From UBA920 sp038257015 (GTDB lineage Bacteria > Patescibacteriota > Doudnabacteria > UBA920), in contig JBBSJS010000011.1 of assembly GCA_038257015.1 (NCBI GenBank), positions 1 through 23,405 of the forward strand: a DNA stretch of 23,405 nt, given 5' to 3'. Of this stretch, positions 16,753 through 22,572 are shown piece by piece. The notes under the pieces are model-generated. The model was not told where the DNA came from and did not search any database. It saw only the letters and a list, made by a program, of their open reading frames with translations. Numbering within the stretch: position 1 is the stretch's first letter; each line of letters begins with the position of its first letter. A program made the position numbers and the translations under genes.

Positions 16753-18813
16753 TTATTCACCGTGATAATCCTCGGCAAACTCGTTAGCCAGTTTCAATGT
16801 TCTTTTAAGACCTTTATATTCTTCTGGATGAGTCATAATTTCAGAGGCCACTTCATGTGATTTCAACAAAGCAGTTTCAGTAATAAATTTAGGGAACTTA
16901 AAATTGAAACCAGATTGCATGGAACCGAATAAATCTCCATAACCGCGTTGTTTTAAATCATCTTCAGCTAATTTAAATCCATCAAAGGTTTTTGTGAAAG
17001 TTTGTAGTCGTTCATTGTCTTGATGTGATTCAGTTGTTGTCAGTAAGAAGCAATAGCTTTGAGATAGTCCTCGTCCGACTCTCCCGCGCAGTTGATGTAA
17101 TTGAGCTAGTCCAAAACGCTCAGCACCTTCGATGATAATTACTGAAGCATTAGGAAAATCCACTCCGATTTCTATTACGGATGTAGCGACTAAAATTTGG
17201 ATCTTATTTTCTGCAAACAGCTTAGTTGTCTCAGATTTCTCTTTAGCTTTCTGCTTACCATAAAGCAAACCGACCTTGTATTGAGGGAAAACCTTTTTGC
17301 TTAGTAATTCAAACTCTTGCTTGGCGGCTTTTAGTTCACTTTTTTCAGAATCTTCCACACGGGGAGTAACGATAAAAGCTTGGCGTCCCATTTGAACTTG
17401 TTGGCTTATAAAATGATAAATTTTATCTCGTTCTAAATCAGGGACTACTTTTGTAATGACTAGCTTTCTGCCAGAAGGCATTTGCTTTAAGTCTGAGACT
17501 TGTAAATTGCCATACAACGACAAGGCCAACGTGCGAGGAATTGGTGTTGCTGATACTGAAAGCAGATGAGGCGGTTTATTGCTGTACCCTTCTTTTAAGA
17601 AACTTCTTTGAGCGACACCGAAGCGGTGTTGCTCGTCAATTACTAACAGAGCTAGTTTGTTAAAACTATTTTTTTCTTGTAGTAGGGAATGGGTACCAAT
17701 TAACACATCAATCTTACCGCTTTTGGCTTTTTTCAATAGTTCAGCTTTGGTTGTTTCAGAACCATCCACACTGCTTGAGTTTCGAGTGATTAAGCCAATT
17801 TTGACTTTCTTGAAAGTTCGGAACAGTTCTAAGAAAGTAGCGTAATGTTGATTGGCTAAAATTTCAGTTGGCGCCAAAATTGCTGTTTGTAGTTTACTTA
17901 AACTAGCCAACAGAGCGGCAATTGCTATTACCACAGTTTTGCCACTGCCAACATCTCCTTGTAGTAAACGGTTCATCGGTACTGGCTGTGAGATATTGTT
18001 TGCTATGTCCCATGCAGCTTTCTTTTGGCTGTTGGTAAGAGTGAAGGGTAATTTTGCTACAAAGGTTTTAATTGCTTCCACATCAAGCTTGGCCTCAAAA
18101 CTGCCAGCGTCTCTGAGAGCTTTTTCTTTTATTAATACAGCTAGTTGTTGTGGTAGAAGTTCGTTAAAAGCAATACGCAAACGGCCATGCTCAACATCTT
18201 GCCAGCTTTCTGGAAAATGTAAATTTTTAATTGCTTCACTTAAACCAAGAAGATTAAGTTGTTTAATTTTCTTTGATGAAAATTCATCATCCCACTTGGT
18301 TATATTTTGCAAACAATGATGGATTAAATTCCTGAGCGTCTTGTTATACACTAATTCGATACTATGATAGACAGGAACCAATCGTCCTGTGTGCAAACTC
18401 TGTTCAGAAAATTTTTCGACAACGGGGTTCACTAATTGAAGCTGGCGACTATTTTTTCTCGTCACAGTGCCGGCTAAATATATCTGCTCTTCAGTTTTTA
18501 AAGACTTTGCTAGATATGGCTGGTTAAACCAAACGGCTTCAATTGAGCCAGTTTGGTCGTACACAGTGGCAATGCTAAATGATAAACCTTTTTTAAAAGC
18601 TCGTTGAGCTTTAATTTTATCAACTTGTGCAGAAATGGTTACGGTCTGACCCTCTTCTAAATCACTAATTTGTGCAGTGTTACTAAAGTCAAGATATTTA
18701 TATGGGAAATGGTAAAGTAGCTCACCAACCGTGGTAATTCCTAACTGTTTTAAGGCGCTGGCTAATTTGACACCAACCTTAGGCAGAGTGGTTACTTTTG
18801 TAGAGAAGTTCAT
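16753..18813 (-). CDS. recG: ATP-dependent DNA helicase RecG (686 aa)
   Basis: RecG remodels stalled replication forks and branched recombination intermediates. The N-terminal wedge/OB-fold region contains the helix-hairpin-like P-K-V-G-x-K-L-A-x-x-L (10-21), F-P-Y-K-Y-L-D (36-42) and V-Y-x-D-x-x-G-x-I-E-A-x-W-F-N-Q-P-Y (about 84-100). The superfamily-2 motor has Walker A GDVGSGKT (286-293), A-P-T-E-I-L-A-N-Q-H, the RecG-type DEQH box (393-396, followed by RFGV), SATPIPRT (421-428) and the Q-L-R-G-R-V-G-R-G motif near the C-terminus. The end (G-Y-G-D-L-F-G-x-x-Q-S-G) matches the RecG C-terminal hook. The length is normal, so it appears intact. The -10-like TATAAT is only 11 bases from the ATG. 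Confidence 0.98.
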   Translation of the reverse strand: MNFSTKVTTLPKVGVKLASALKQLGITTVGELLYHFPYKYLDFSNTAQISDLEEGQTVTISAQVDKIKAQRAFKKGLSFSIATVYDQTGSIEAVWFNQPYLAKSLKTEEQIYLAGTVTRKNSRQLQLVNPVVEKFSEQSLHTGRLVPVYHSIELVYNKTLRNLIHHCLQNITKWDDEFSSKKIKQLNLLGLSEAIKNLHFPESWQDVEHGRLRIAFNELLPQQLAVLIKEKALRDAGSFEAKLDVEAIKTFVAKLPFTLTNSQKKAAWDIANNISQPVPMNRLLQGDVGSGKTVVIAIAALLASLSKLQTAILAPTEILANQHYATFLELFRTFKKVKIGLITRNSSSVDGSETTKAELLKKAKSGKIDVLIGTHSLLQEKNSFNKLALLVIDEQHRFGVAQRSFLKEGYSNKPPHLLSVSATPIPRTLALSLYGNLQVSDLKQMPSGRKLVITKVVPDLERDKIYHFISQQVQMGRQAFIVTPRVEDSEKSELKAAKQEFELLSKKVFPQYKVGLLYGKQKAKEKSETTKLFAENKIQILVATSVIEIGVDFPNASVIIIEGAERFGLAQLHQLRGRVGRGLSQSYCFLLTTTESHQDNERLQTFTKTFDGFKLAEDDLKQRGYGDLFGSMQSGFNFKFPKFITETALLKSHEVASEIMTHPEEYKGLKRTLKLANEFAEDYHGE

Positions 18814-18824
18814 ACCTATAGTTT

Positions 18825-18830
18825 ATTATA
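18825..18830 (-). promoter_or_regulatory. Possible -10 of recG
   Basis: Minus-strand TATAAT ends 11 bases before the recG ATG, implying a leader of only about five bases. No clear -35 and no Shine-Dalgarno are seen. Confidence 0.4.
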
Positions 18831-18852
18831 AATACTATTTTGTCGCTATTTA

Positions 18853-18879
18853 AAAAACCTCTTCTAGAAAGAGGTTTTT
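18853..18879. terminator. Bidirectional-type terminator between the two-TM gene and recG
   Basis: AAAAACCTCTT and AAGAGGTTTTT form an 11-bp stem with a 5-nt loop. It overlaps the last bases of the two-TM gene and would end its minus-strand transcript before recG. Confidence 0.88.
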
Positions 18880-19351
18880 AGAACTTAATTTTGTGAGCAA
18901 TTCGTTGAGTTAAGGTTTCTTCCGTTTCATCATGTTCATCAAGCACTGCTGAAAGTAATTCTTTGACGATGTCGACATCTTGATCTTCTAGCTGAACTGC
19001 AAACTCATTATTTATGTATGCTGTAGTATGAAAATTTAGAACTTTATGATGTTCATTATCTACTATCCAGTAATGCCTGATTCTTGAGTAAGGGATATGC
19101 AAATCTTCTAAATGAACTCCCTGATCCGAAAGTTGAATGTTAACAATTTCTGGTTCTCTCTGTGCAAACAATAAATACAACACACCAACAATAAACACAA
19201 CCACAGCACCAAACCAATCGGCTTGCACTGCCATGTAAATGACAAACAATGCCCAAATAACAATGGATGTAATGTACCAAGCTGAGTTCTTTGGATAGTG
19301 CCTGTATTCAGGAGCTTGCCATTCTAATAATATTTCAGGTGGTTTTGCCAT
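18878..19351 (-). CDS. Two-TM protein with PH-like C-terminal domain (157 aa)
   Basis: ATG at 19351 has GAAGG twelve bases upstream. An N-terminal cytoplasmic segment with W-Q-A-P-E-Y and P-K-N-S-A-W-Y leads into a tight pair of membrane helices at about 25-42 and 47-64. The C-terminal domain (about 68-157) alternates beta strands (IVNIQLSDQGVHLED, HIPYSRIRHYWIVD, KVLNFHTT, FAVQLED) and ends in a long acidic helix, as in PH-like domains of bacterial membrane proteins. Proteins of this layout are common in Patescibacteria, but I know of no assigned function. It has its own terminator and a long, structured leader (19352-19533) whose promoter-proximal part resembles that of the DUF6671 gene, so the two may be regulated alike (inference). 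Confidence 0.85.
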   Translation of the reverse strand: MAKPPEILLEWQAPEYRHYPKNSAWYITSIVIWALFVIYMAVQADWFGAVVVFIVGVLYLLFAQREPEIVNIQLSDQGVHLEDLHIPYSRIRHYWIVDNEHHKVLNFHTTAYINNEFAVQLEDQDVDIVKELLSAVLDEHDETEETLTQRIAHKIKF

Positions 19352-19533
19352 TTGTTTTTAACCTTCTATAGGTTTATTTTACTACAGATACGGAAACTAA
19401 CTTAGGTTAGCTTAGATATCTTTTTTCGAATCTTTCTTTGCGAGGAATATTGTAACCTTAGCTTCCCTAAGCTTCCAATGTTCCTGGCGGTGCATGTGGG
19501 TTAGGTGCCCACACCATCAATGTTTATAAGGTA
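19352..19533 (-). promoter_or_regulatory. Long structured 5' leader of the two-TM gene (leader A)
   Basis: From the -10 at 19534-19539 the minus-strand transcript runs about 175 nt before the ATG. The first part holds a 6-bp stem TGTGGG/CCCACA with loop CACCTAA. It is followed by CATG and CCGCCAGGA (19482-19490), the element shared with leader B. Further on, minus-strand CTTAGGGAAGCTAAG (19457-19471) can pair at 12 of 15 positions with CTAAGCTAACCTAAG (19401-19415), closing a 41-nt loop. No known riboswitch consensus is recognised. Confidence 0.55.
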
Positions 19534-19539
19534 ATTATA
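19534..19539 (-). promoter_or_regulatory. Extended -10 of the two-TM gene
   Basis: Minus-strand TGCTATAATTACC. The same TGCTATAAT core occurs before leader B (20944-20949) and before the tRNA leader (22402-22407), suggesting one promoter class. Confidence 0.7.
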
Positions 19540-19606
19540 GCATATCACTCTCTATTTTTTGAGGTATGTGAGTCGAGGTAATATTAGTAAGTTAAAATGA
19601 ATCATG

Positions 19607-19655
19607 AAAAAAGCTCTTTACTTCACTGTTATGAGTAGTTTCCAGTGAAGAAAAG
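19607..19655 (-). terminator. Probable terminator of the DUF6671 transcript
   Basis: On the minus strand CTTT-T-CTTCACTG pairs with CAGTGAAG-T-AAAG (one mismatch, 14-nt loop), followed by AGCTTTTTTC. It is about 190 nt beyond the DUF6671 stop, past the relic fragment. Confidence 0.65.
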
Positions 19656-19671
19656 TTTGTAATCAGAGTAT

Positions 19672-19846
19672 ATGGCTAAGACATATACAGCATTCAACAA
19701 GATCAGCTCACTCCGATAAAGATTCTATAAAGCAGCTATAGGGAAAGATGCCTTATTAAACTTCTGAATGAATCGGAAATTACCGATCAGATATATAATT
19801 TTAATGTCTTTTATAAGTTTGAATTTGAAAATTTATTCAAAATTAT
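19672..19846 (+). pseudogene. Decayed coding fragment, possibly the start of a Fic-family gene
   Basis: ATG at 19672 opens a frame reading MAKTYTAFNKISSLR, a TAA, then RFYKAAIGKDALLNF and a TGA. Shifting frame at that point continues with LLNESEITDQIYNFN and on to about 19846. The pieces read like one protein: charged and hydrophobic spacing continues through the stop, and the last part recalls the E-I-x-x-x-x-Y-N-S-N-A-I-E-N region before the Fic core, with the S-N-A-I-E-N part destroyed. No HPFxxGNG active-site motif is present, so only an N-terminal scrap remains. It lies in the 3' untranslated part of the opposing DUF6671 gene. The Fic assignment is from memory of the family and is uncertain; decay (two in-frame stops plus a shift) is directly visible. 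Confidence 0.4.
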
Positions 19847-20694
19847 GGGTTGCAATAATTACATTGCCCCGGCTCGGCATTTTTCAAACCATCCGGGCGT
19901 GGGAGTTTCTGTTCATTTTTACATTTTTGACAACCATATATACACAAAGAAACTAAATCAGTCGCAAGCCCACAAAGACTACAAGGTAGACCTTTTTCAA
20001 CGTCAATTACAGAAAACCCGGGGCAACCACATTTTGGGCAAAGATTTTTTGCGTTTTTTACTAAATCCACTGTGGCCAATTTTATATTCTTCATACGTGT
20101 CGGATTCATATGGGCCCGTAGATCGGTTTCAATATAAACTTTCTTGGAAAATAATCCTCCGAGGAGCTTTCCGACATATTTGTCTAATTCCTCAAAAGTT
20201 TTAATACCCTTATAGATTTTGGATCCATTTTCACTATTTTTAACGATGATTCCATGTTCGGGGAAACCCCATCTTAGAACGATTTTTTTAGCTTCCTCAA
20301 CAGTAGAAATATACTCACCCGAAGCATTACTTTCTTGGGATCTATGGTGCCCACTAATTTCAATATTGTTTAATTTATCTACTAAGAGCACAAGTTCAAA
20401 ATTAGAAGGCAACCATGGACATTCAGGGTGAGTCCCAAAGCTGCCCTCGCTAGAAATGGCAAGATCTGCTCCTGAATGTTCCATCCCTTCCAATGCTTTT
20501 TTACGGGCTGCTTCCAATTGATTGCCAGAACGTTTTATATCTCTTGTAAACGTACCGAATTTATCAGTATCAAAGTCAGTTGGTACAATTATTTTTACTC
20601 CCAGTTCTCGTTCGAGAATTGAAGCCATAGCTTTTTCTTTCTCGTGTTTTGTAGCAAGAATCATTTTCCTACCCTTAAAGTAGTCTCTTTTCAT
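19843..20694 (-). CDS. DUF6671-type protein with C-terminal zinc ribbons (283 aa)
   Basis: The N-terminus Y-F-x-G-R-K-x-I-L-A-T-x-H-x-K-E (5-20) and the conserved blocks F-G-T-F-T-R-D-I-K-R (46-55), L-E-A-A-R-K-K-A, S-S-E-G-S-F-G-T-H-P (81-90) and E-T-D-L-R-A-H-M-N-P-T-R (189-200) match what I recall of the DUF6671 family, whose function is unknown. The C-terminus has ten cysteines. They make two likely zinc sites: Cys219/222/238/241 and Cys255/258/278/281 (plus Cys224 and Cys251). Start 20694 keeps the family N-terminus but has no Shine-Dalgarno; a second ATG at 20664 has GGGTAGG just before it and could be used instead, at the cost of the first 10 residues. The gene has a leader of about 240 nt that can fold in alternative ways. 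Base composition resembles the neighbours. Confidence 0.85.
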   Translation of the reverse strand: MKRDYFKGRKMILATKHEKEKAMASILERELGVKIIVPTDFDTDKFGTFTRDIKRSGNQLEAARKKALEGMEHSGADLAISSEGSFGTHPECPWLPSNFELVLLVDKLNNIEISGHHRSQESNASGEYISTVEEAKKIVLRWGFPEHGIIVKNSENGSKIYKGIKTFEELDKYVGKLLGGLFSKKVYIETDLRAHMNPTRMKNIKLATVDLVKNAKNLCPKCGCPGFSVIDVEKGLPCSLCGLATDLVSLCIYGCQKCKNEQKLPRPDGLKNAEPGQCNYCNP

Positions 20695-20943
20695 GAATTT
20701 ATTTTAAAACTTCATCAACATAAATCTGGATCTATTTAGGTAATCTTTGCAGATTAGTTTACCATTACCCGCAGTATCCTAGGTTAGTGTAATATATCAC
20801 ACTGCAATAGTGTTTGCCCTCAACCCCGAATTCAGAATCCAAATGGGTTTTCTACGCTCCAAGTGGCTCGCCGTTTACCGATAATAAGTTGTCCTGGCGG
20901 GACATGTGAGCAAGGTACTCAATATCACAAGCCTTGCAAGGAT
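20695..20943 (-). promoter_or_regulatory. Long structured 5' leader of the DUF6671 gene (leader B)
   Basis: The minus-strand transcript from about 20937 to 20695 has several hairpins. The 5' part carries TGAG/CTCA with loop TACCTTG, then CATG and CCGCCAGGA (20892-20900), as in leader A. GCAAGG near the start can instead pair with CCTTGC, which competes with that hairpin. Further on, AGTGT (20799-20803 as its complement) can pair with ACACT on either side (complements at 20809-20813 and 20786-20790). AATCT-GCAA-AGATT is a tetraloop hairpin that competes with GGTAAT/ATTACC. No ORF and no known riboswitch motif is recognised. Confidence 0.55.
20878..20900. repeat. 23-bp direct repeat, copy 1 (in leader B)
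   Basis: CCGATA-A-TAAGTTGT followed by CCTGGCGG matches 22046-22068 at 22 of 23 positions, in the same orientation. The second copy covers the 3' end of tRNA-Ser, so this could be a partial tRNA-type attachment site or a shared RNA motif. Confidence 0.75.
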
Positions 20944-20949
20944 ATTATA
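20944..20949 (-). promoter_or_regulatory. Extended -10 of the DUF6671 gene
   Basis: Minus-strand TGCTATAAT, identical in core to the leader A and tRNA-leader promoters. The distance to the CCGCCAGGA motif equals that in leader A exactly (57 bases between outer ends). Confidence 0.7.
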
Positions 20950-21103
20950 GCACTTTTTTAGGTAGCTTTTTTATTATCAACGAAGCAAATTAGTGATCTG
21001 TGACTGTACACTGAGGCTGGAATTAGGTATTATATCAGAAGTTAGCTAGTCAATTCTCATTCGCTTATAAAACTTTTCTTACTAAAGAAGAAACAAATAG
21101 ATA

Positions 21104-21301
21104 TTGAAAGAATATATTCAAAAATTATTTCGCAAAGATTCAAAACTTAAAAAAATTGTCGGTATAGTTTTAGTATTTATTGGGTTTGTCAGTCTTATAA
21201 CCCCATTTACACCTGGTGCTTGGCTAATGTTTGTAGGATTAGAATTATTGGGGTTACGGTTTTTGCTCTGGAATAAATTGAAAAAATTATTTATAAAATA
21301 A
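21104..21301 (+). CDS. Small PGPGW-type membrane protein (65 aa)
   Basis: TTG at 21104 is the first possible start after an in-frame TAG at 21098; no ATG lies before the conserved part. A basic amphipathic start (1-17) leads into two membrane helices (about 18-34 and 39-55) joined by the turn T-P-F-T-P-G-A-W, a variant of the P-G-P-G-W turn that names this family of small membrane proteins of unknown role. The end is strongly basic (K-L-K-K-L-F-I-K), so both ends should be cytoplasmic. A weak promoter may lie at 21066-21071 (TATAAA). Its neighbour 45 nt downstream is another membrane protein, probably in the same transcript. Confidence 0.72.
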   Translation: MKEYIQKLFRKDSKLKKIVGIVLVFIGFVSLITPFTPGAWLMFVGLELLGLRFLLWNKLKKLFIK

Positions 21302-21346
21302 GATGATGAATATTCCCACTTTGATTAAATTATTGAACATATAAAT

Positions 21347-21901
21347 ATGGGTCCAATAGAACAGAATCGCCCGCAATATGACAACGCTTCGAGGAGAGAA
21401 GATAGACCCCAAAATTACCAAGATGATTCCAAGCAAGGAAATAAAAAATATTTAGTTTACTTAGCAAAATATCTTGGAGTTGCACTTATATCTGGCTCTG
21501 TGGTGCATATAGGTACATTAAGTACTGGGATTATTCGATACGCAATACTCATGGTTATTGGAGTAGTTTTAATGTTGATCGGTCATATATCTGAGGCAAA
21601 ACAAATTGGAATAAAAATAAATTTGAAGTTTTTGCTAATTATTGCAAGTCTTTCTATTGCGACTGGTTTCTTGTCTGGTGGGGTGCAACATTATTTAGAT
21701 AATCCAGTTTATGCAGGATATCTATTGGCTATAGGTGCGGTTGTTGCTTATGCAACTTTCTTTTTAAAAGATAAAATTTCAATAAAAAAAAGAGATATCT
21801 TCGTGGTAATAACTATAGCCCTTGGAATACTTTTTGTTTCCAATTTTCTGATGCATGATTTTGTCGAGCATGGACATTCAGATACTAAAACTCATAACTG
21901 A
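21347..21901 (+). CDS. Five-TM membrane protein with duplicated SGxxxH motif (184 aa)
   Basis: The ATG at 21347 has no clear Shine-Dalgarno. Residues 1-34 are hydrophilic (Gln/Asn/Arg/Asp-rich). Membrane helices are at about 38-57, 62-80, 93-113, 121-140 and 150-169. Two helix pairs look like an internal duplication. S49-G50-x3-H54 followed by a helix with I-G-V-V parallels S110-G111-x3-H115 followed by I-G-A-V-V. The tail is His-rich (H-D-F-V-E-H-G-H and T-H-N), which could bind metal. No family is firmly recognised. It ends in TGA, and further in-frame TGA codons follow, so UGA is a true stop here. The gene is followed by a strong terminator. Confidence 0.78.
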   Translation: MGPIEQNRPQYDNASRREDRPQNYQDDSKQGNKKYLVYLAKYLGVALISGSVVHIGTLSTGIIRYAILMVIGVVLMLIGHISEAKQIGIKINLKFLLIIASLSIATGFLSGGVQHYLDNPVYAGYLLAIGAVVAYATFFLKDKISIKKRDIFVVITIALGILFVSNFLMHDFVEHGHSDTKTHN

Positions 21902-21957
21902 TGAACAGTATGTATTCGTTGGTGATGGAACTGAGGTAGTCCTGTAATAATATCTGT

Positions 21958-21994
21958 AAACAAAAATACACGATTGATTCGTGTATTTTTGTTT
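21958..21994. terminator. Strong bidirectional terminator
   Basis: AAACAAAAATACACGA and TCGTGTATTTTTGTTT form a perfect 16-bp stem with a 5-nt loop. It ends the plus-strand membrane genes and, in the other direction, the tRNA-Ser transcript about 70 nt after its CCA. Confidence 0.92.
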
Positions 21995-22045
21995 AACAAT
22001 TTATGTACTCGAGTCGCACTGCTTACACTAGTAAGTGAGTTGACT

Positions 22046-22150
<105 letters not shown>

Positions 22151-22157
22151 ACGTCAC

Positions 22158-22237
22158 AACTACCTGCGCATATTCGTTTTGGACTTCTGTCCAAAACTCA
22201 TTGGCTCCGGTGTTGCTCCTTTCAAACTTTCGCTTAA
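22158..22237 (-). repeat. 80-nt leader repeat, tRNA-proximal copy
   Basis: Minus-strand order: TAAGCGAAAGTTTGAAAGGAG, CAACACCGGAGCC, hairpin GTTTTGGAC-AGAA-GTCCAAAAC, then ATGCGCAGGTAGTTG. Most positions outside the hairpin match the other copy; the hairpin differs by paired changes. Confidence 0.8.
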
Positions 22238-22271
22238 CCTACGGCCCAAGCAAAAGTTTGGTTTTTTGTTG

Positions 22272-22350
22272 AACTACCTTCGCATTTTCAACTTTGGCTA
22301 AAGCCAAAGTCTTTCGACCTTGAGTGTTACTCCTTCAAAAGTTTGCTTAA
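22272..22350 (-). repeat. 80-nt leader repeat, promoter-proximal copy
   Basis: Minus-strand order: TAAGCAAACTTTTGAAGGAG, TAACACTCAAGG, hairpin ACTTTGGC-TTTA-GCCAAAGT, then ATGCGAAGGTAGTTC. The start-to-start distance to the other copy is 114 nt. Confidence 0.8.
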
Positions 22351-22401
22351 ATCTAGTTATTCCAAAGATTTTAGGAGATTGCTTAATTCAAATACTTGGT
22401 A

Positions 22402-22407
22402 ATTATA
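22402..22407 (-). promoter_or_regulatory. Extended -10 of the tRNA-Ser transcript
   Basis: Minus-strand TTTGCTATAATTACC. It shares TGCTATAATTACC with the two-TM gene promoter. Confidence 0.7.
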
Positions 22408-22424
22408 GCAAACTTTTAGAAATA

Positions 22425-22461
22425 AAAAAACGAGCCGCACTCTAGAATTGGCTCGTTTTTT
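22425..22461. terminator. Bidirectional terminator after the DUF5667-type gene
   Basis: AAAAAACGAGCC and GGCTCGTTTTTT form a 12-bp stem with a 13-nt loop. It ends the minus-strand exported-protein gene and insulates the tRNA promoter that follows. Confidence 0.92.
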
Positions 22462-22531
22462 GTTGGGTCTCAGAATCAGGATAAACCTGATCCATGCTTT
22501 TGTTTCAACCAGTACTATCATTTCTGGATTC

Positions 22532-22555
22532 CTGTCCGCCAGAAAAGGGGGACAG
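22532..22555. other. Hairpin in the 3' untranslated region of the DUF5667-type gene
   Basis: CTGTCC pairs with GGACAG, and TTCTGG (22522-22527) can alternatively pair with CCAGAA. The TCTGGATTCCTG part resembles dispersed palindromic repeats seen in many bacteria, but only one copy is visible here. Confidence 0.4.
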
Positions 22556-22572
22556 AGTATCAAGTAACGATA

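Larger units (their letters stand above)
22151..22401 (-). ncRNA. Unusually long, repeat-bearing 5' leader of tRNA-Ser
   Basis: Between the promoter at 22402-22407 and the tRNA lie about 245 transcribed bases with no convincing ORF. They hold two copies of an 80-nt repeat, and AAACTTTTGCTT can pair with AAGCGAAAGTTT between the copies. CTCCT near the start can pair with AGGAG of the first copy. It may be removed by RNase P as a long leader or be a functional RNA in its own right. Confidence 0.5.

Noticed and set aside
19482..19533. Leader A or B as a complete tRNA or tmRNA end
   Set aside because: A T-arm-like hairpin and CCGCCA are present, but there is no TTCRA loop, no 5' acceptor strand, and only about 50 bases before the CCA.
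19845..20204. Plus-strand open frame opposite the zinc-ribbon gene
   Set aside because: It is antisense to a well-supported DUF6671 gene and shows no family features.
21899..21901. TGA at the end of the five-TM gene as a recoded codon
   Set aside because: Several more in-frame TGA codons follow at once and none occurs inside the long genes, so UGA is a stop here.
22357..22563. Open frame of 68 codons on the minus strand
   Set aside because: It runs through a strong terminator and into the tRNA promoter and has no coding character.
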